The notes beneath the pieces are model-generated. The model did no database searches and had not been told where the DNA came from. It saw nothing but the letters and a program-made list of their open reading frames with translations. Positions 40,801 to 63,718 of a stretch of DNA of 64,000 nt are shown here, piece by piece. Source of the DNA: Aplysia californica (Eukaryota > Mollusca > Gastropoda > Aplysiida > Aplysiidae); assembly GCF_000002075.1 (NCBI RefSeq), contig NW_004797272.1:4290498-4354497 (forward strand). Direction: 5' to 3'. The position numbers and the translations under genes were made by a program. Numbering within the stretch: the first letter of the stretch is position 1; each line of letters opens with the position of its first letter.

Positions 40801-41149
40801 ACAAGACATCTAGATAGTTGTGGGATGAAATCTACAAGCTTACACTAATGTGGGGGCAGGGTGGATTTTCAAAATGAGCAATTTGTAAGCTAAGTAAGGG
40901 TAAATCATAGTGATCTTGCATATGGACCTTAAGATCGGTTTTAATATAGGGCCCAAATAGAGAAACTTTTTATTACTTGACCAAGACTTTTTTTCTTAAT
41001 TTTTGTTTGGTTGCTGGCATGCCGAAGTGCCATGCAAAGTTTCATAGGGATAGATACATTAATAAATGAGCTAGAATTTTTTTAATGCGAATAGATGAAA
41101 ATGAACAAGCTATAGACATAATGTACAATGGTTCATCCCCCAACATGAC

Positions 41150-41360
41150 ATGTGAGCATTTGTGGTGTAGTGGTTAGGCTCTTCACCCTTTCAAGCGAAA
41201 ACTTGAGTTCGATTCCTGCATGGGGAGGTTTTTTTTATGGGGGACCTCCGTCTGTCTACTGGGATGTTGTATAATCAGCCCAGATTGGTCCTGACACAGA
41301 CAGGTTTGAAGTAGTCTGCCTCCATAATGGTTTAAACTGAGTTGTGGGAGTGCAAAACAC
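41150..41360 (+). repeat. tRNA-derived SINE copy
   Basis: The head TGTGGTGTAGTGGTTAGGCT and B box GAGTTCGATTCC are followed by a tail with CCCAGATTGGTCCTGACAC. A separate minus-strand SINE core starts at about 41565. Confidence 0.65.
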
Positions 41361-42192
41361 TGACAATAACATAAATTTTAACAACAGGACACCAAGCAAA
41401 ATGAAAATCCCAAAGGACAAACCAATCAAGACCCAACCAGAATTCAAACCAAAAACTTCTGATTTGATCCCATGAGCGCTCACACCGAACCAAAAAGAAC
41501 TTGTATTGTGTTGAGTGCTGTTAAGTTACTTTGCAGTATTCAAACTCAAACTTGCAAAACAATTAGGTCATATAAGTATAAGTGCTGAAGATCAGAGGTG
41601 TTACCCATATCTTCGGTGTTACTAGAGAGTAACAAACACAAAACAGAAGAAGGAGAGAATAGGACAACAAATATTTGATAGAAATGAAGGAGCAAACCAC
41701 ACCGGAACACCCACTAACCATCCACTAAAACTGAATTATAAAAAAACAACAGGACACGTTTTTGCACACAAACACATCATATCTTGTATTCAAAGTAATC
41801 CAAGACACTGTGTGACATCTCATGTTATACTAAATACATGGGAGTTACAAAACTAGTAACTCAACACACCAGACATAACCAAAACCTAGTATTTTACTCA
41901 AGAAACATATACATACAGTAGAATCCGGCTAATACCTGCTGTTCATTCATTCATTGATATTGATTATAACGATGACGCAAATTTTAACGTTTCAACATTT
42001 TAATTAGAAATATTTACCAAAATCAGGGAGTGTGGTGAACTAATGCGAAAAAAACCCAACTTATTTTGCGCGCTCACATGACATTATGCAGTTGCGAGCA
42101 CGTGAAAATGACTCTTACTCAAAAAAAAACAACTAAAAAAACCCCACAAACTCAAGTCTACTGCAATTAAGGACAAAGACCATTGCCAATAC

Positions 42193-42652
42193 TGCTGTAA
42201 GCTGACAAAACGCCTTTTTCCATTTTTTTTTTTTAAAAAGTTTTAGTAGTAGAGGTTTTACGGCGCTCGCAACTGCATAAGGTCATATGAGCGCCAGAAG
42301 ATTAGAGGTGTTACAAGAGAGTAACAAACATAAAAAAGAAGAAGGGGAGATAAGGACGATAGATGTCTGATAGTAAAGATGAAGCAAACCACGCCAGAGC
42401 ACCCGCCAACCACTCACTTTTCCATTTTTGACCCCAAATATTTTTGTTTGCTTAATATAAAGCCTGATCAGTTCCCCTATTCGTGTGAAAAAATTAAAGT
42501 GAAACTGTGACTAGTTTTTGAGTAAATTAGATTTAAATTTCGGAAGAACACCTTTTTGAAATGGTTACGCTGACAAAAAGCCTCATCTCGAAACCTGTGA
42601 CTAAAAAAAAGCGTTTTGTCACTGTCAGCTTACAGCAGAATACTCAAACAGA
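42193..42652. mobile_element. TIR MITE with a SINE core inserted
   Basis: Ends CTGCTGTAAGCTGACAAAAC and the inverse GTCAGCTTACAGCAG match the 19858 element. It is enlarged by a minus-strand SINE core at about 42238-42415. Confidence 0.55.
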
Positions 42653-44080
42653 CATTGGCCAGCCAAGACTTTCTATTCCTCACTGTGAGCGCAAAGAGAG
42701 ACACTCAATACATGTACTATACATACAGTCGATCTGCAAACTGTTGGAAAATGATTAATTATAGTAATTGCATCTTTCAATTAACTCACACCTACTGCTC
42801 CTAGCATACGCCGTGCTAGTTCAGCTGACTCAAAGCATTGTTCAGTTATTTACAGTCATTACAAAAATCTATCAAACCCCAACCAAACCTTGTTATCTAT
42901 AATCAGTCTGTATGTTTACTGAATCATTCATTTCTAATCAGTTTAGTGTTTACTTTATGAAAATAGCTTAAATAAAAGCAGAGTTTTAGGGAAGTTCGAG
43001 ATGCTGAAAACTTGGATAATACAATTGGTTGCGAACAAAGAAAGAATAATTGCTTTGTGTGTACAAAAATGTTTCTTAAATATACATATTGGCATCATTC
43101 ATTTACTATTAACTTCCCTTTCACCCTCAACTTGCTTTAATGTGGAAAAAGGTCCAAGCATATTCTGTTTCTGTTTTAATGGGTATGGGGTGGGGGTTAT
43201 GAATGAAAAGAGCGCAGCTAGGGGACCTTTCAGCTTAAGTCATCAAATGCACTGAGCTTTCATCTATTGTGTGATCAATGGGACACATGGCTGTCTTAAA
43301 TCCAAACCTAGCCGAATCCAAAAATCAATCTCTTACAAATATCTACAGTATAACAGAAAAAGACCATAGTTTTAGTCTTCATATTTGAAATACAAACTGG
43401 CATTAAACTCAGGTTGGCTGGCGCTCATATGACCCTATGCAGTTGTGGGCGCCGTAAAACCCTCTACTATAAAAAAAACAAAAAAACTCAGGTTAAAAAA
43501 AAATGTCAGTGTAGTCAAAGAGAAATTAAGATGAACATTTTCTGACATACTCAAGTTGACCTCTTACGCTTAGTTTCCTCCTTTGTGTACAGCCAATTTC
43601 GTGATTCACGTTTTCAGTATCACAAACTTCCCAATTACTTCGCTCGTAGTTAACCTATCTGCATAAAATACACACCAAAAGAAATAGAAATGAATGATCC
43701 AAGCAATAAATTTAGTTTGATTATTATAGATATCAAGGACTTGCTGTGGTTTGATGGATTTTTGTTGCAGTTGCAAATAACTGAATGATGCTGTAAACCA
43801 ACTCAACTGGCGCCATATACTCAAGTCTAGACACATAATCTGGATTCTACAGAAACAGGAAGGAAAAGATCATTTACTGGTAGAGATAGAAGAGTAGAGG
43901 TCATATTTCCCTGACCAGTAATATAGCTGCACTGGTGATAAGCTGTATTTGCCTGTCTCTTAACATCACGCACAATAAACACATCAGTGCCTGTGAGAGG
44001 ACTTCATAACATCCAACAAATCACTCCCCCTCACTTATCAAAACAGCAAACTAAATAAACAGAGAAAGTAGAACACAAAG

Positions 44081-44086
44081 TTTATT
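44081..44086 (-). terminator. GALT: Candidate GALT poly(A) signal
   Basis: TTTATT on the plus strand is AATAAA on the minus strand. It is followed on that strand by a T/GT-rich stretch. If used, the GALT 3'UTR is about 3.9 kb. Positional inference only. Confidence 0.35.
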
Positions 44087-44108
44087 TGCGTATAAACACT
44101 TTATATAT

Positions 44109-44149
<41 letters not shown>

Positions 44150-47100
44150 CCTATGACAACAAGGGCCTAGGCAGACACTATACCATACCCAAAGTACAGA
44201 ATCTCACACACAAAAAAGAAAGGAACACGCGTTACTTCTTTCTTTTTCCTTGTTGTTAAAAGAGACGCCTCTAAACCAGAAATGACAGGGTTATTCAGCA
44301 ATCTGTACTGGAGTCATAAAAAAGTCTTCACAACTTTCAAGACATTTTTTGCTCTTTACTAAAGCTTTCCACATTCTTGACAATAATACTATTGTCAATT
44401 CCAGAGTCAACCAAACAAGCAAAAAGGTATATCATTTCCTTCATTAACTTCTATTGTACATTTTAAAAAACGACCTCCATCTTTTCAATATAAAAAAAAC
44501 ATTATGGCACTCAGCCCAAGGGAATGATCCCACGAGTGGCTGGAATAATAACAATAAAAATATGACTTACTGTCACCGACAAAGGTAAAAGAAAATGGCA
44601 CAACTTAAAACCCTCATATAAATCAATAAGACCGGAGAAGCATCCCGAAGTAAAAGTGCTATAAAAAAACAATATGAAATGTCAATAGCATTTTTCAAGG
44701 CTGAAACTAGCGAGCTCTGGTGTATCAAAAGAAAAAAGCATTCATGTTTAATACTAGGCAGGGTAAGCAACCAAAAGAAGGGCACATACACAGAAAGCAT
44801 GAAATGTCAACGATATACAGGCTGTCCCTAAAGTTACTATTATTCAGATAATAAGTTGGAAACAACTCGGTTCTCGATGCCCTGTGTTCTGGTTGGACAA
44901 GTGTGAGTTATTTTCAGCCTAACTGTACAGATCTACTTGGGCAATCTACTTCCCCTGCCGCCTCAGTAAAGCAGTATCACACATACTACTTTAAGATGGT
45001 TTGTTAAGACCCAAAAGTTCAGTAACTTTACAGACACCATGCATAAATTTAATCAATTTCTTTTAAAGACAACAAAAACAGAAAGTTATATATATAAAAA
45101 TCATCTTTCCCTATATACGTTCAAAATTTTCATGTTAACTTTCTTTTCAAATCTTTTTTTTTTTCCAAAGAAAATAAATGCATCACAGAACCATCATTAT
45201 TTAACTTAATCCTTACAGTACAGCCAGGAATATCACTCTCAAAAACTTTCACAACAGCACCCATGGACATCTGCACTAGACTTACTCCATAAGAATACAC
45301 TTTGAAATTACATAAATTAATATACAAACAAGAAAACAGATTCTAAATTGACTGGTTAGATACGAGTAATAGATCAGATTGTATAATATAACTAAATGAG
45401 GTCATAAATACATTTTAAGTGTTATAGAAGTTCAAGCTTTATCAAACCACTGATCACAGCAAAAACTACAAGGACAAGTGATACAATTGTTTTCAAAGGA
45501 AAAGATTAAATTATAGATGTATATATATATAGAAAATACCTCCAACATCAGTAATACATTGTGAACATCAGCTGATAACAAGTTTTCAAAAAATGCCCCA
45601 CTGAGGTGATGCTTCATTGATGATGAGCAAATACAGTAGGCCTACCTGAATGCTATTACATCAATTTTAGAATTCTTAAAAATAATCCAAGCTCACGCAA
45701 TCAGACAGCAAATAAAGAGTTATTTTGCAGTATCTTAAAAGACAAAGTATGGTAAGAAAAACATTCTGAAAATGTGAACACTCTTTAGTCACAAAGGCAG
45801 GAAGAATGTAACAAACAAACAGCATGACTCATATCATAGTCAATTATTCAAGAAATGCACAGCTCTTGTTGACTTGTCGTTAATACAAGTACAGGAATAA
45901 AGTCAGTAACCAGTACGGACTTTCAAAGAATAATTATACATATAAAACAATAACTACAGCATATGTTTCATGACACCGTGGAATCAGCAGCTCATCAATT
46001 TTCGTGCATATGGAGTTATTGGTATAATTCTAAAGCCTGTTCATTTTGCCTTGCTTTAAATGGAAAAAAATACGGATCAATCTTGAAAAAAAGTTAACAT
46101 ATCTGTGATTGAAGGAGGTGGGAGTCACCTGGTATAGTGAGAAAATAGCCTCGAAAGTTTGATGGCTTCCAAAGCTTGAGTGTCCTTGAAAACTGCAAAC
46201 TGACAATATTTTAATGCTTTTGATCAACGTTTATCAGTCAAATCCCTCCCCAACTAGACCCTAAATAACACAACAAAAACAGTACGCTGAATAAAAACTG
46301 AACCCTCTGTATGAAATAAATCTGACAAAACTGGAAGTTCTTACGGGTCTGAAAGTACAATAGAGCACAACAAACATTAACGCAGTAAACTCAGAAACAC
46401 AAATTCCCCGTCTTTAAGCCTCAGTCTAATTTTTTTTTCTTTCTCTACATTATATATTTTCCTTTTTAAAAAACATTTCATGCAAAATTCAAACCAAAAG
46501 AGAGAACCCAATTAAATTTGCTAGCCATGAGCAAAATTCAAATAAAGAGAACACAATGTCAAGTAAGTATTTAAGTTTCTCTGTAAATTTTTACACTTAT
46601 ATTGATGGAATAAGAGGGGGCAAGGCAGGAAGACATTATCTCCCAGCAGCTACCCCCCCCCCCCCCCCCCGGCCGCCTCGACCAGTCCAACACTCCTGTC
46701 GATCTCACGTCAGCAAGCTCGTGCATCTCACGTTACATGATTGCCCACGCATGGGAGAAACCGCGAGTGCACAACTCCGTCGGGGGAAAGGTGAAGCCAC
46801 CACCGGAGAGGGACAGAGAGAGACCTAACCGTCAGACAGAGAAAAGTGTTATCGCAGCTAAGATGCAACACGAAGAGCCCCATCCTGCAGGAGTATCTCC
46901 ATGCAATAGGCTCCGCTCCCAATGATTCCTGTCTGGCGAGTGGCACGAGTCCTGACGACCTGCAGCACGCACTGTATGAGTGCCCGCGGGGGGAAGCACA
47001 TCAAGGCCCACTTAAGGAGAACAACGCGAGACCGGGCCCAGATGTACTCTGGACGAGGCCACACGAGGTTACCTCTTACCTGTCTGCCTGCAGCAGACTG

Positions 47101-47974
47101 CCACCCTCCTAACGGAGGCCAGCCAGAGGAAGAAAGGAAGCTAACCAAACCCCACCCCCCCCCCCAAAAAAAAAAACCCCAACCAAACAACAAACAAACA
47201 AACAAACAAAAAAACTGCACTCCAAGAAAGAGGTAGACGGACATGGTTCAAGCGGTTCTAGCTGCATTATCATCTAAGTTCTTTGGCAATGACACAGAGA
47301 AAGACTCGGCAGTACAAAATAATAGGCAGGCAGGTTAGTCACACTGTATTCACAGTATTCATATCGCATGTCACTACATTCTCAGTTAACATTCTAACCT
47401 AACCCAAAATGACTTTGTGACAGGGGAATAAATAGTTTGGATCAAGCTTGTGGAAAGTAAAGATAAATTTCCTTGCTTCTGATGGTTCTAAAGCATGCAA
47501 ATGTAAAGCAACCAAAACTTCTGATTTGTTCGTTTGTTGAGTAAAGAGAAGCACATCGACACAAGAATGGTCATTTAGTGCTGGGAAATAGTAAGACAGA
47601 CAGACAGAAACAACACAGGAGAAAGTAAAGAAGTAGGATCTACCAGTGGCACCCTCCAACCACCCACACTTCTGAAGTACAAAACAATAAAATTCAACAC
47701 CACAAAACATTACCGGAGAAACATTACTTGAAAAACTCAAAACAAACAGAATGTTACATGAGAACGAGTAATCTGTGCTCAACTGTGGAATAAATAAATC
47801 AACCCTCATACAAAGCAGAACAGCATCAACCAATCAGACATCAGATCTCTAGAAAATGTTCAGTTGTCCTCTACAGACACAAAAAAGCCAAAGTATATCC
47901 AATCCCTTTATGCTAGCACAAGGCACACAAGACAGATTCTCCAAAGACATGGTTGTTCTAGGTAGTATATCCGG
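44087..47974 (-). other. GALT: A-rich gene-free tract, probable GALT 3'UTR
   Basis: No exon is seen between the GALT stop and this signal. The plus strand is A-rich (the minus strand T-rich), the mirror of the CSK side. It includes an (AT)n run at 44112-44140, a lone mariner-like end TACAGGCTGTCCCTAAAG near 44817, a LINE-like fragment at 46858-47112 and a SINE piece at 47515-47665. Confidence 0.35.
46858..47112 (+). mobile_element. LINE ORF2 C-terminal fragment
   Basis: One frame reads KSPILQEYLHAIGSAPNDSC, then DDLQHALYECPRGEAHQ and EVTSYLSACSRLP. It resembles the zinc-knuckle-like tail after the reverse transcriptase of Jockey/I/R1-type LINEs (YLHRIG...C...EHVLFECPR). It lies between a C homopolymer near 46650 and a CAAA-rich tail near 47185. 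No reverse transcriptase core remains. Family memory only; it could be coincidental. Confidence 0.45.
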
Positions 47975-57978
<10,004 letters not shown>

Positions 57979-58313
57979 CTCTTCAATCGTGTTAAGTACC
58001 TATCGAAGAGAATGCAAATTGAGTAATGTAATAACAAATTGAAAGGGAATTTACACAAAAGAATCTTCCTTAAGATGAGATTGATAACAACAACAACAAC
58101 AACAAAAATTCAAGTACGCCTACTTTTGCTCACTTAAAAGTTTCAGTACAAAATAAATGAGACTCGTACATTTTCTAAGACTTTTGGATATGGGCTCATG
58201 AGAGTCCCTTACTTCGTAGACAGATTAATTTGTTCCCCTCTAAACGGAACCAACTAATTCTGGGTAAGGTTTTATTTCAAGTAATATAAAAAATAACTAC
58301 CAATTTAAACAAG

Positions 58314-59733
58314 GAAGTGGTTATTCTCACCCCGGGGGGGGTTCTCCCCCCGACAAACTTAAAATGAATATTATTTATTTTTATCTAGGCTACCGGTCAG
58401 AAATTCTTCATTGAGAGAGATTAAAAACTGGGGGAAATCATGAATTCCTAAGGTTGTCGAGACAAGCATAAAAGTAGTCCTAATCCGCTGGTCCGGTACT
58501 CTTCAATCTTACCACAATCGCCAATCACTAATCCCTCATATGAGTAATTTCCCAACCACATGCGGTAAACCACAGAGAGCCTAGGTCCCAGGTGATTTTA
58601 TCGGCCTGCGAGAGGTCAGGGGGGAGTCCTCGCCTCATACCCACACCAGGGTGGGAGCTATTCTCACCACATGGGGGGGGGGGTGAGAATAGCGAGTCAT
58701 GAATTATTCTCACCCAGGGTGAGAATAGCGAGACATAGTTTATTCTCAATAACAGCAGCCTTTAAACAAAACAGAAACAGATCATGATCGTGGGATCCAA
58801 AATCAGAGCAGAAGACTCAGTAGAATTTTAGGCCACGGCTATTCGAACTTGAGTCCGAACAGCCTCCCATGGCTATTCAGACTCGAGTTTGAATTCGAAT
58901 CCGAATAGCCTTCAGTGGCTCTTCCCGTGGCTATTCGGACTCAAATTCCAATGCGCGTGCACAAAACAGAATTCTACACAAAGTGTACAATTCTGAGGTG
59001 CACAAACACTAGGTGTACCGGATGTGAAGCAGACAAGCAATTCGACCTTGGCGTTCCTCCGTTTCTACGATCTTCCCAACAAATGGACGCCGACCGTGGT
59101 GACCCAGTGCGAACTGTGGTCTTTTCTTAACAAAGGATAATATTTAATATAATAGTAGGGCCGGGCAGTGGGCAACGGTATGGGAGGGAATATAGATCTA
59201 CCTATATGCAAAAATAGGGGTGAAGGTAGTGAGGCGGGCCTGGGGAAGTAAGATGGAGAGAGAAAAAGTAAGAGAGAATTGGGGGGGGNNNNNNNNNNNN
59301 NNNNNNNNNNNNNNNNNNNNNNNNNNNNNNNNNNNNNNNNNNNNNNNNNNNNNNNNNNNNNNNNNNNNNNNNNNNNNNNNNNNNNNNNNNNNNNNNNNNN
59401 NNNNNNNNNNNNNNNNNNNNNNNNNNNNNNNNNNNNNNNNNNNNNNNNNNNNNNNNNNNNNNNNNNNNNNNNNNNNNNNNNNNNNNNNNNNNNNNNNNNN
59501 NNNNNNNNNNNNNNNNNNNNNNNNNNNNNNNNNNNNNNNNNNNNGGGGGCTGTCTTATAAGGACAGATTATGAATTTTAATACCAGTAGTTTAAAGTCCG
59601 AATGGCAACAGGAGACTATTCGGACTCGAGTATATCTCGCTGGGTACAACCAGTGATAGTGTCCGCGAACTGGAATTTGAGTCAAAATAACCTCCAGCAC
59701 TGTTCGGACTCGAGTCGGAATAGCCACTTCATT
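58314..59733. mobile_element. Cluster of palindromic-end elements around an assembly gap
   Basis: The left side (58314) reads GGAAGTGGTTATTCTCACCC; the right side (59730) is the inverse of GAAGTGGCTATTCCGACTCG. Between them lie TCACCCAGGGTGAGAATAG modules (58650-58745) and GGACTCGAGT modules (58840-58945, 59600-59640), plus an end resembling the TIR of 9741-10603 (58490-58515). Mixed core types suggest several nested or broken members. The gap hides the middle. Confidence 0.45.
59289..59544. other. Assembly gap (256 N)
   Basis: Run of N flanked on both sides by G homopolymer. The true length is unknown. Predicted ORFs running through it are artefacts. Confidence 0.99.
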
Positions 59734-59885
59734 TAGAATTACAGAGTGTCTACGTACACGGTAACCAGGTGCACAGCCTCAGGGTCTACACATGGTAACC
59801 GGAAGGTCCAAGAGATAGTCCACTCAGCCAAAAAAAAGTGTCACTTTTTTATTGTTTTTCACACAAGAAGTGGAGATTTTCTAAA

Positions 59886-60369
59886 GAAAGTGGCTATTCT
59901 CACCCGCCGGAAGTTCTCGCAAGATCAACTCCTCCCCTCTTCTCTCTCTCTCTGTCTCCTTCTGAATACTGTCTATCGGTGTGGACGATCAAATTGACCA
60001 AAACAAAGTTAAAAAATGATGTTAAGACACAAAAGTAAATTAATTTGGTAGTCTACAAACATGCTACGGCTATTTAACTTTTCGAATCGAGCCGAACTAC
60101 GCGGGTCGCCATTTTGTTTTGTTCTCTCTCTCACTCTCTCTCTCTCTCTCCACTGCCCACAGACAAAATTGTACGCTTTTAGTAGGCTACAAGTACAGTT
60201 GTAATGGAACGTTTGTTCACAGCACAGAATTCTACAATTTTTCTCTTATCACAGCGTAGAATTCTGTGGTTTAAGGTGAACGCAAAATTTGTTGACAAGC
60301 GCACCGGGTGAGAATAGCCACAAGACCCGCCTGCACTATTCTCACCCCGGGTGAGAATAGAGGTGGCCG
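59886..60369. mobile_element. Short member of the CACCCCGGGTG-type family
   Basis: AAGTGGCTATTCTCACCCG at the left and GGGTGAGAATAGAGGTGGCC at the right. The interior (GAATACTGTCTATCGGTGTG, TCGAGCCGAACTACGCGGG, AATTCTACAATTTTTCT) matches 9400-9740 closely. It lacks the nested insertion. Confidence 0.65.
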
Positions 60370-61260
60370 ATCTTATAACAGTTCAGAAGACCGACGTTCA
60401 CTTTGTTACCTAAATTTAGCAGAGACGAAAGAGATTTAGAATCTAGTCTTCGTGCTTGGTCATGCAGACTGCAACAGTTTATGAGGTGTAGATCTAGACC
60501 CCTCTTCTGAAAAAACTGCAAGCTAATCCTTAGCCTTGCGAATGCAAAGTGAAAGTCGAAAGTACGTGCACTGTGCACAATGCCACATAAGTAGGCAAAT
60601 AAAACCCCGGCCAGGTTTTGTTGTCTGTTTTTGGTTTAATCAAGAATATTTGGGAGTTGTAGTCCATCGTATTGTAGCCTACTTCATCGGTCCTTGACCT
60701 ACATATAAAGTAAAGGGAAGAGAAATATTTAAATGTAGGTTAGGCTACCATTTTTTACCTCTTTTACTTTTGATTTAGATCTTTTTCTCTCTTTTGTGCC
60801 ACCATAAATCCCAAGCGCACATATTGAGGATCTATTATTTTTGCGGTTTTCAACAACTTGGCACGCAATGGCTAGCGTTAGTCGGCAATCAAGTCTTGCG
60901 CCTGGCCCGGAGTGTGGACTCGCGGACTCGCGTCAGTCGCGTGCGTGCGTGCTCCCGACTCCCGATGTAAACAAACGAGACGACAACTGGGTGTCTACAA
61001 TTTTACTAATCTAGATATAGATATCTAGATCTACTAAGTTGTGGTTTATAATCCAGTTTCCAAGAGTCTTTTCTCGTCTGCTTTGCCGTTTGGTAAGTCG
61101 TTTTGCTAGATCTAGGCTTTCAAACTGCCGCAACTGTGTAAACGTCCTTATTATTACCCTTACCCCTACCCCTACCCCTACCCCAAGCCCTCAATTCTGC
61201 TCTGTCTCATAGTGGTCGCTCGTTACGGAAGTCCTCCCATAATGATACATGCCTAGGCCT
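60370..61260. other. No gene recognised
   Basis: Contains GATCTA motifs near 61010 and a (CCCCTA)n run at about 61160-61187. A GTAAGT at 61093 could be a donor of an unseen plus-strand exon, but nothing supports it. Confidence 0.35.
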
Positions 61261-61280
61261 ACGTCTACGTACACGGTAGC

Positions 61281-62770
61281 CAGTGGCGGTGGGTAGTGAA
61301 GGGCTCACGGGCTTGAGCCCCTACCCCCTCCCCATCCACCACCCCCAACTCTATCCCAAAGCAAACGAAAGTGAAAGTGGCGATTGTTAAGATTCCCGCG
61401 TTTAATTCCGATGTGCGTTTTTCATACCCTCAGGCATATTTCGCTTTGGTCCCTAACCCTAGGTTAGGATTAGGGTTAGGGCCAGGGTTAGGGTTAGGGC
61501 CAGGGGTAAATTTTTACTTTCACTCCCGCACACAGATGCACTGTTTCAGGGGTCAAACTGCTGTACTGTTTGCTGCAGATCACACAAAGCCACTAAAACT
61601 GTCGCAAATCAATTATTTTCAAGACAATTTCAAATCTAACTGTAAAATATCAAATTATGGGTAAAAACAGGGGGACATGCCCCCCCTGTAACCCCCCAGA
61701 TTTTCTTTTACCCCAGTGAGGCAGGGCCCCCTGGAACCCCCCGATTGGTCCAAAGCATGTCTATCTCGGTTAAGAACAATCAAATATTTCAAAAACTATT
61801 AATTTGCGACGGAAATGAAGTTGATATTCGCGTTCAGCGCATCAATATTTAGTAGAAAATAGACAACTGGTAGCTGAGAGTGAGACGGGAGGGAAAGTAA
61901 AAAAATACCGGGCCAGGGTTAGGGTTAAGGTTAGGGACCAAAGCGAAATATATGCCTGAGGGTATGAAAAACGCACATCGGAATTAAACGCGGGAATCTT
62001 AACAATCGCCACGAAAGTTTCTCCATATTGAAATATAAGCAGTGGAAACTGTTATGACCGCACGGAGTGAACACAGAGTGATCAACTTGGCGGCCTGCTC
62101 GCTTATCCAATCACTGTTGCCACCGCTTACAACTATAGTAACCCAGCAGCCAATCAAATGTCTTTAGGGATCCGCAAAGATGAGCCCTTTTCCCACAGCC
62201 CGTCCTTAATGAAACTCTTCTTGTAAAAAGGTAGAAGACTGGGAAAAAATAACACTGTACCGAGGGCTCACACTCTCCTAGCCCTGACAATGGGGTGAAA
62301 GTTTACGACACACTTTCCCCCACTGACACAGATACCTATGCGCTCATTGGTTCTTTGTTGGGTGCGTTCTACTTTCTCGACTACACGACTGCACTCCCTA
62401 ATCCGGCTCACAGAAGTATTATGTTTGAAGTGTTGTGTGTGCATGTTTGTGTTTGTGCCGCTGAGATTTAACAGTTATAAATCACGTCGAACTACTTGTA
62501 AGGCAACTTTTTCATCACAGGAAAACTAATTAGAGGAAATTTGGAGGTGAATCGGCTTCGTCTCCACCATCAACAGGAATTTAACTAAGAACAAAGAGAT
62601 GGAAAAGAAAGGCAACTCTTCTCGTTAGAATGGTTCTCAAACTGCCGTGGCTCACTGTGAGTATAGAAAAATCATCTATCACTGTTTAATTCTTATTGCT
62701 TGCTATTTGGTGGTAAAGAACTGGAAGCAACCTAAGCCCCACCCAAATTTTGGTCCACCCACCGCCACTG
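61281..62770. mobile_element. Non-autonomous hAT transposon with 8-bp target duplication
   Basis: The left end CAGTGGCGGTGGGT and right end ACCCACCGCCACTG are perfect 14-bp inverted repeats. The 8-bp direct repeat ACGGTAGC flanks the element at 61273-61280 and 62771-62778. CAGTG ends with 8-bp duplications are diagnostic of hAT. No transposase reading frame is found. A 636-bp element is nested at 61377-62012. Confidence 0.8.
61377..62012. mobile_element. Nested TIR element with telomere-like subterminal repeats
   Basis: The left end GTGGCGATTGTTAAGATTCC is repeated inverted at the right end over about 80 bp with almost no differences. TAGGGT/CCCTAA runs follow inward (61452-61500, 61912-61942). 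Flanking GAAA at 61373-61376 and 62013-62016 may be a 4-bp target duplication. The near identity of the arms suggests a fairly recent insertion. Confidence 0.7.
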
Positions 62771-62920
62771 ACGGTAGCCGGGCACCTCGTCTCAGTATCT
62801 ACGTACACGGTAACCGGGCACCTAGTCTCACCTAGTCTCAGCATCTACGTACACGGTAACCGGGCACCTAGATCTATATATAGATCTAGTCCTCAGTATC
62901 TACGTACACGGTAACCAGAA
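62771..62920. repeat. Tandem repeat, ACGTACACGGTAACC unit
   Basis: Several units of roughly 35-48 bp carry CTACGTACACGGTAACC and GGGCACCTAG. Further units lie left of the hAT element (61264-61280) and at 59750-59810. Confidence 0.6.
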
Positions 62921-63142
62921 TGAAAATAAATCTATTTTTGTCCTGTGCTGTCACTTGCTGAAAAAATGAAAGTTGAAAGTTATACAAGCGTCTTGTCGGG
63001 CTCGCCATCGTGACCAGTCAGTGAACCTGTGCGGGCGCATCACATTGTGAGTACCGGTTGGGGGTCACCAAAGTTCATTCAAAGTCTGTGAGCTGTGAAG
63101 TATCTAAGGGCTCCGGAATGGGGGGGATTTTATTGATTTTTT

Positions 63143-63718
63143 AAACTCTTGTCCTGCGTCTGTGCCGAGATGCGAATCTTATCAGCAACCGATTACGTCG
63201 GGCGTGCCGGGCAGGCCGCCGAGGTCACTCAGTGTGTTCTGTTGGTGTACAGCGCGCGCGCCGGGAAATGTGTGTTTTCGCCATTAAGACCGTGGGAGAT
63301 CGAGGATGAAATTAACGCTCTATCTTTCATAGCTTTTTATTTATAAAGTGTTACAAAACACATGAATAACCCCCTCTCACAAGCTGAAGACATTACCAGT
63401 AGTTACACTCATTCGAATTTTAAACCTTTCTGGATGCTCTTGTTGTTATGAATTACCTGAGGTTCGAAAGGGGATAATACAGGTCAATTTCCAAATGTTT
63501 TGCACTCAAATTGTTCTTTGTACCTGCACAATGGTATTCAAAACTATCAAACAAGCTTATTTTTTTAATCAGGTAGTATCATTTCATACAAAATCAAGCT
63601 CATTTTAAAGATTTTGTATAGAAAAATGGAAGTCTGTTTCCTGACTATCCTTTCGAGCTTCTCATGTCTAAATGAGTCAATTTCTTCTATAATTTCATTG
63701 GACGAACATCTAGAGCTA
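63143..63718 (-). repeat. Inverted copy of the 8249-8826 repeat
   Basis: Reverse complement of the left copy along its whole length. Beyond 63718 the sequence changes to repeated GCTTTAAGCACG/GCGTGCTTAAAG palindromes (63729-63792). Confidence 0.6.

Noticed and set aside
46556-46946. Overlapping ORFs in GC-rich sequence
   Set aside because: Several frames are open at once because of base composition. Only the 46858-47112 frame has a protein-like pattern.
59065-59727. Long minus-strand ORF (220 codons)
   Set aside because: It runs through the N gap, so the length is an artefact.
61158-61506. Telomere or chromosome end
   Set aside because: Only short, mixed CCCCTA/TTAGGG runs within an internal transposon, with sequence continuing on both sides.
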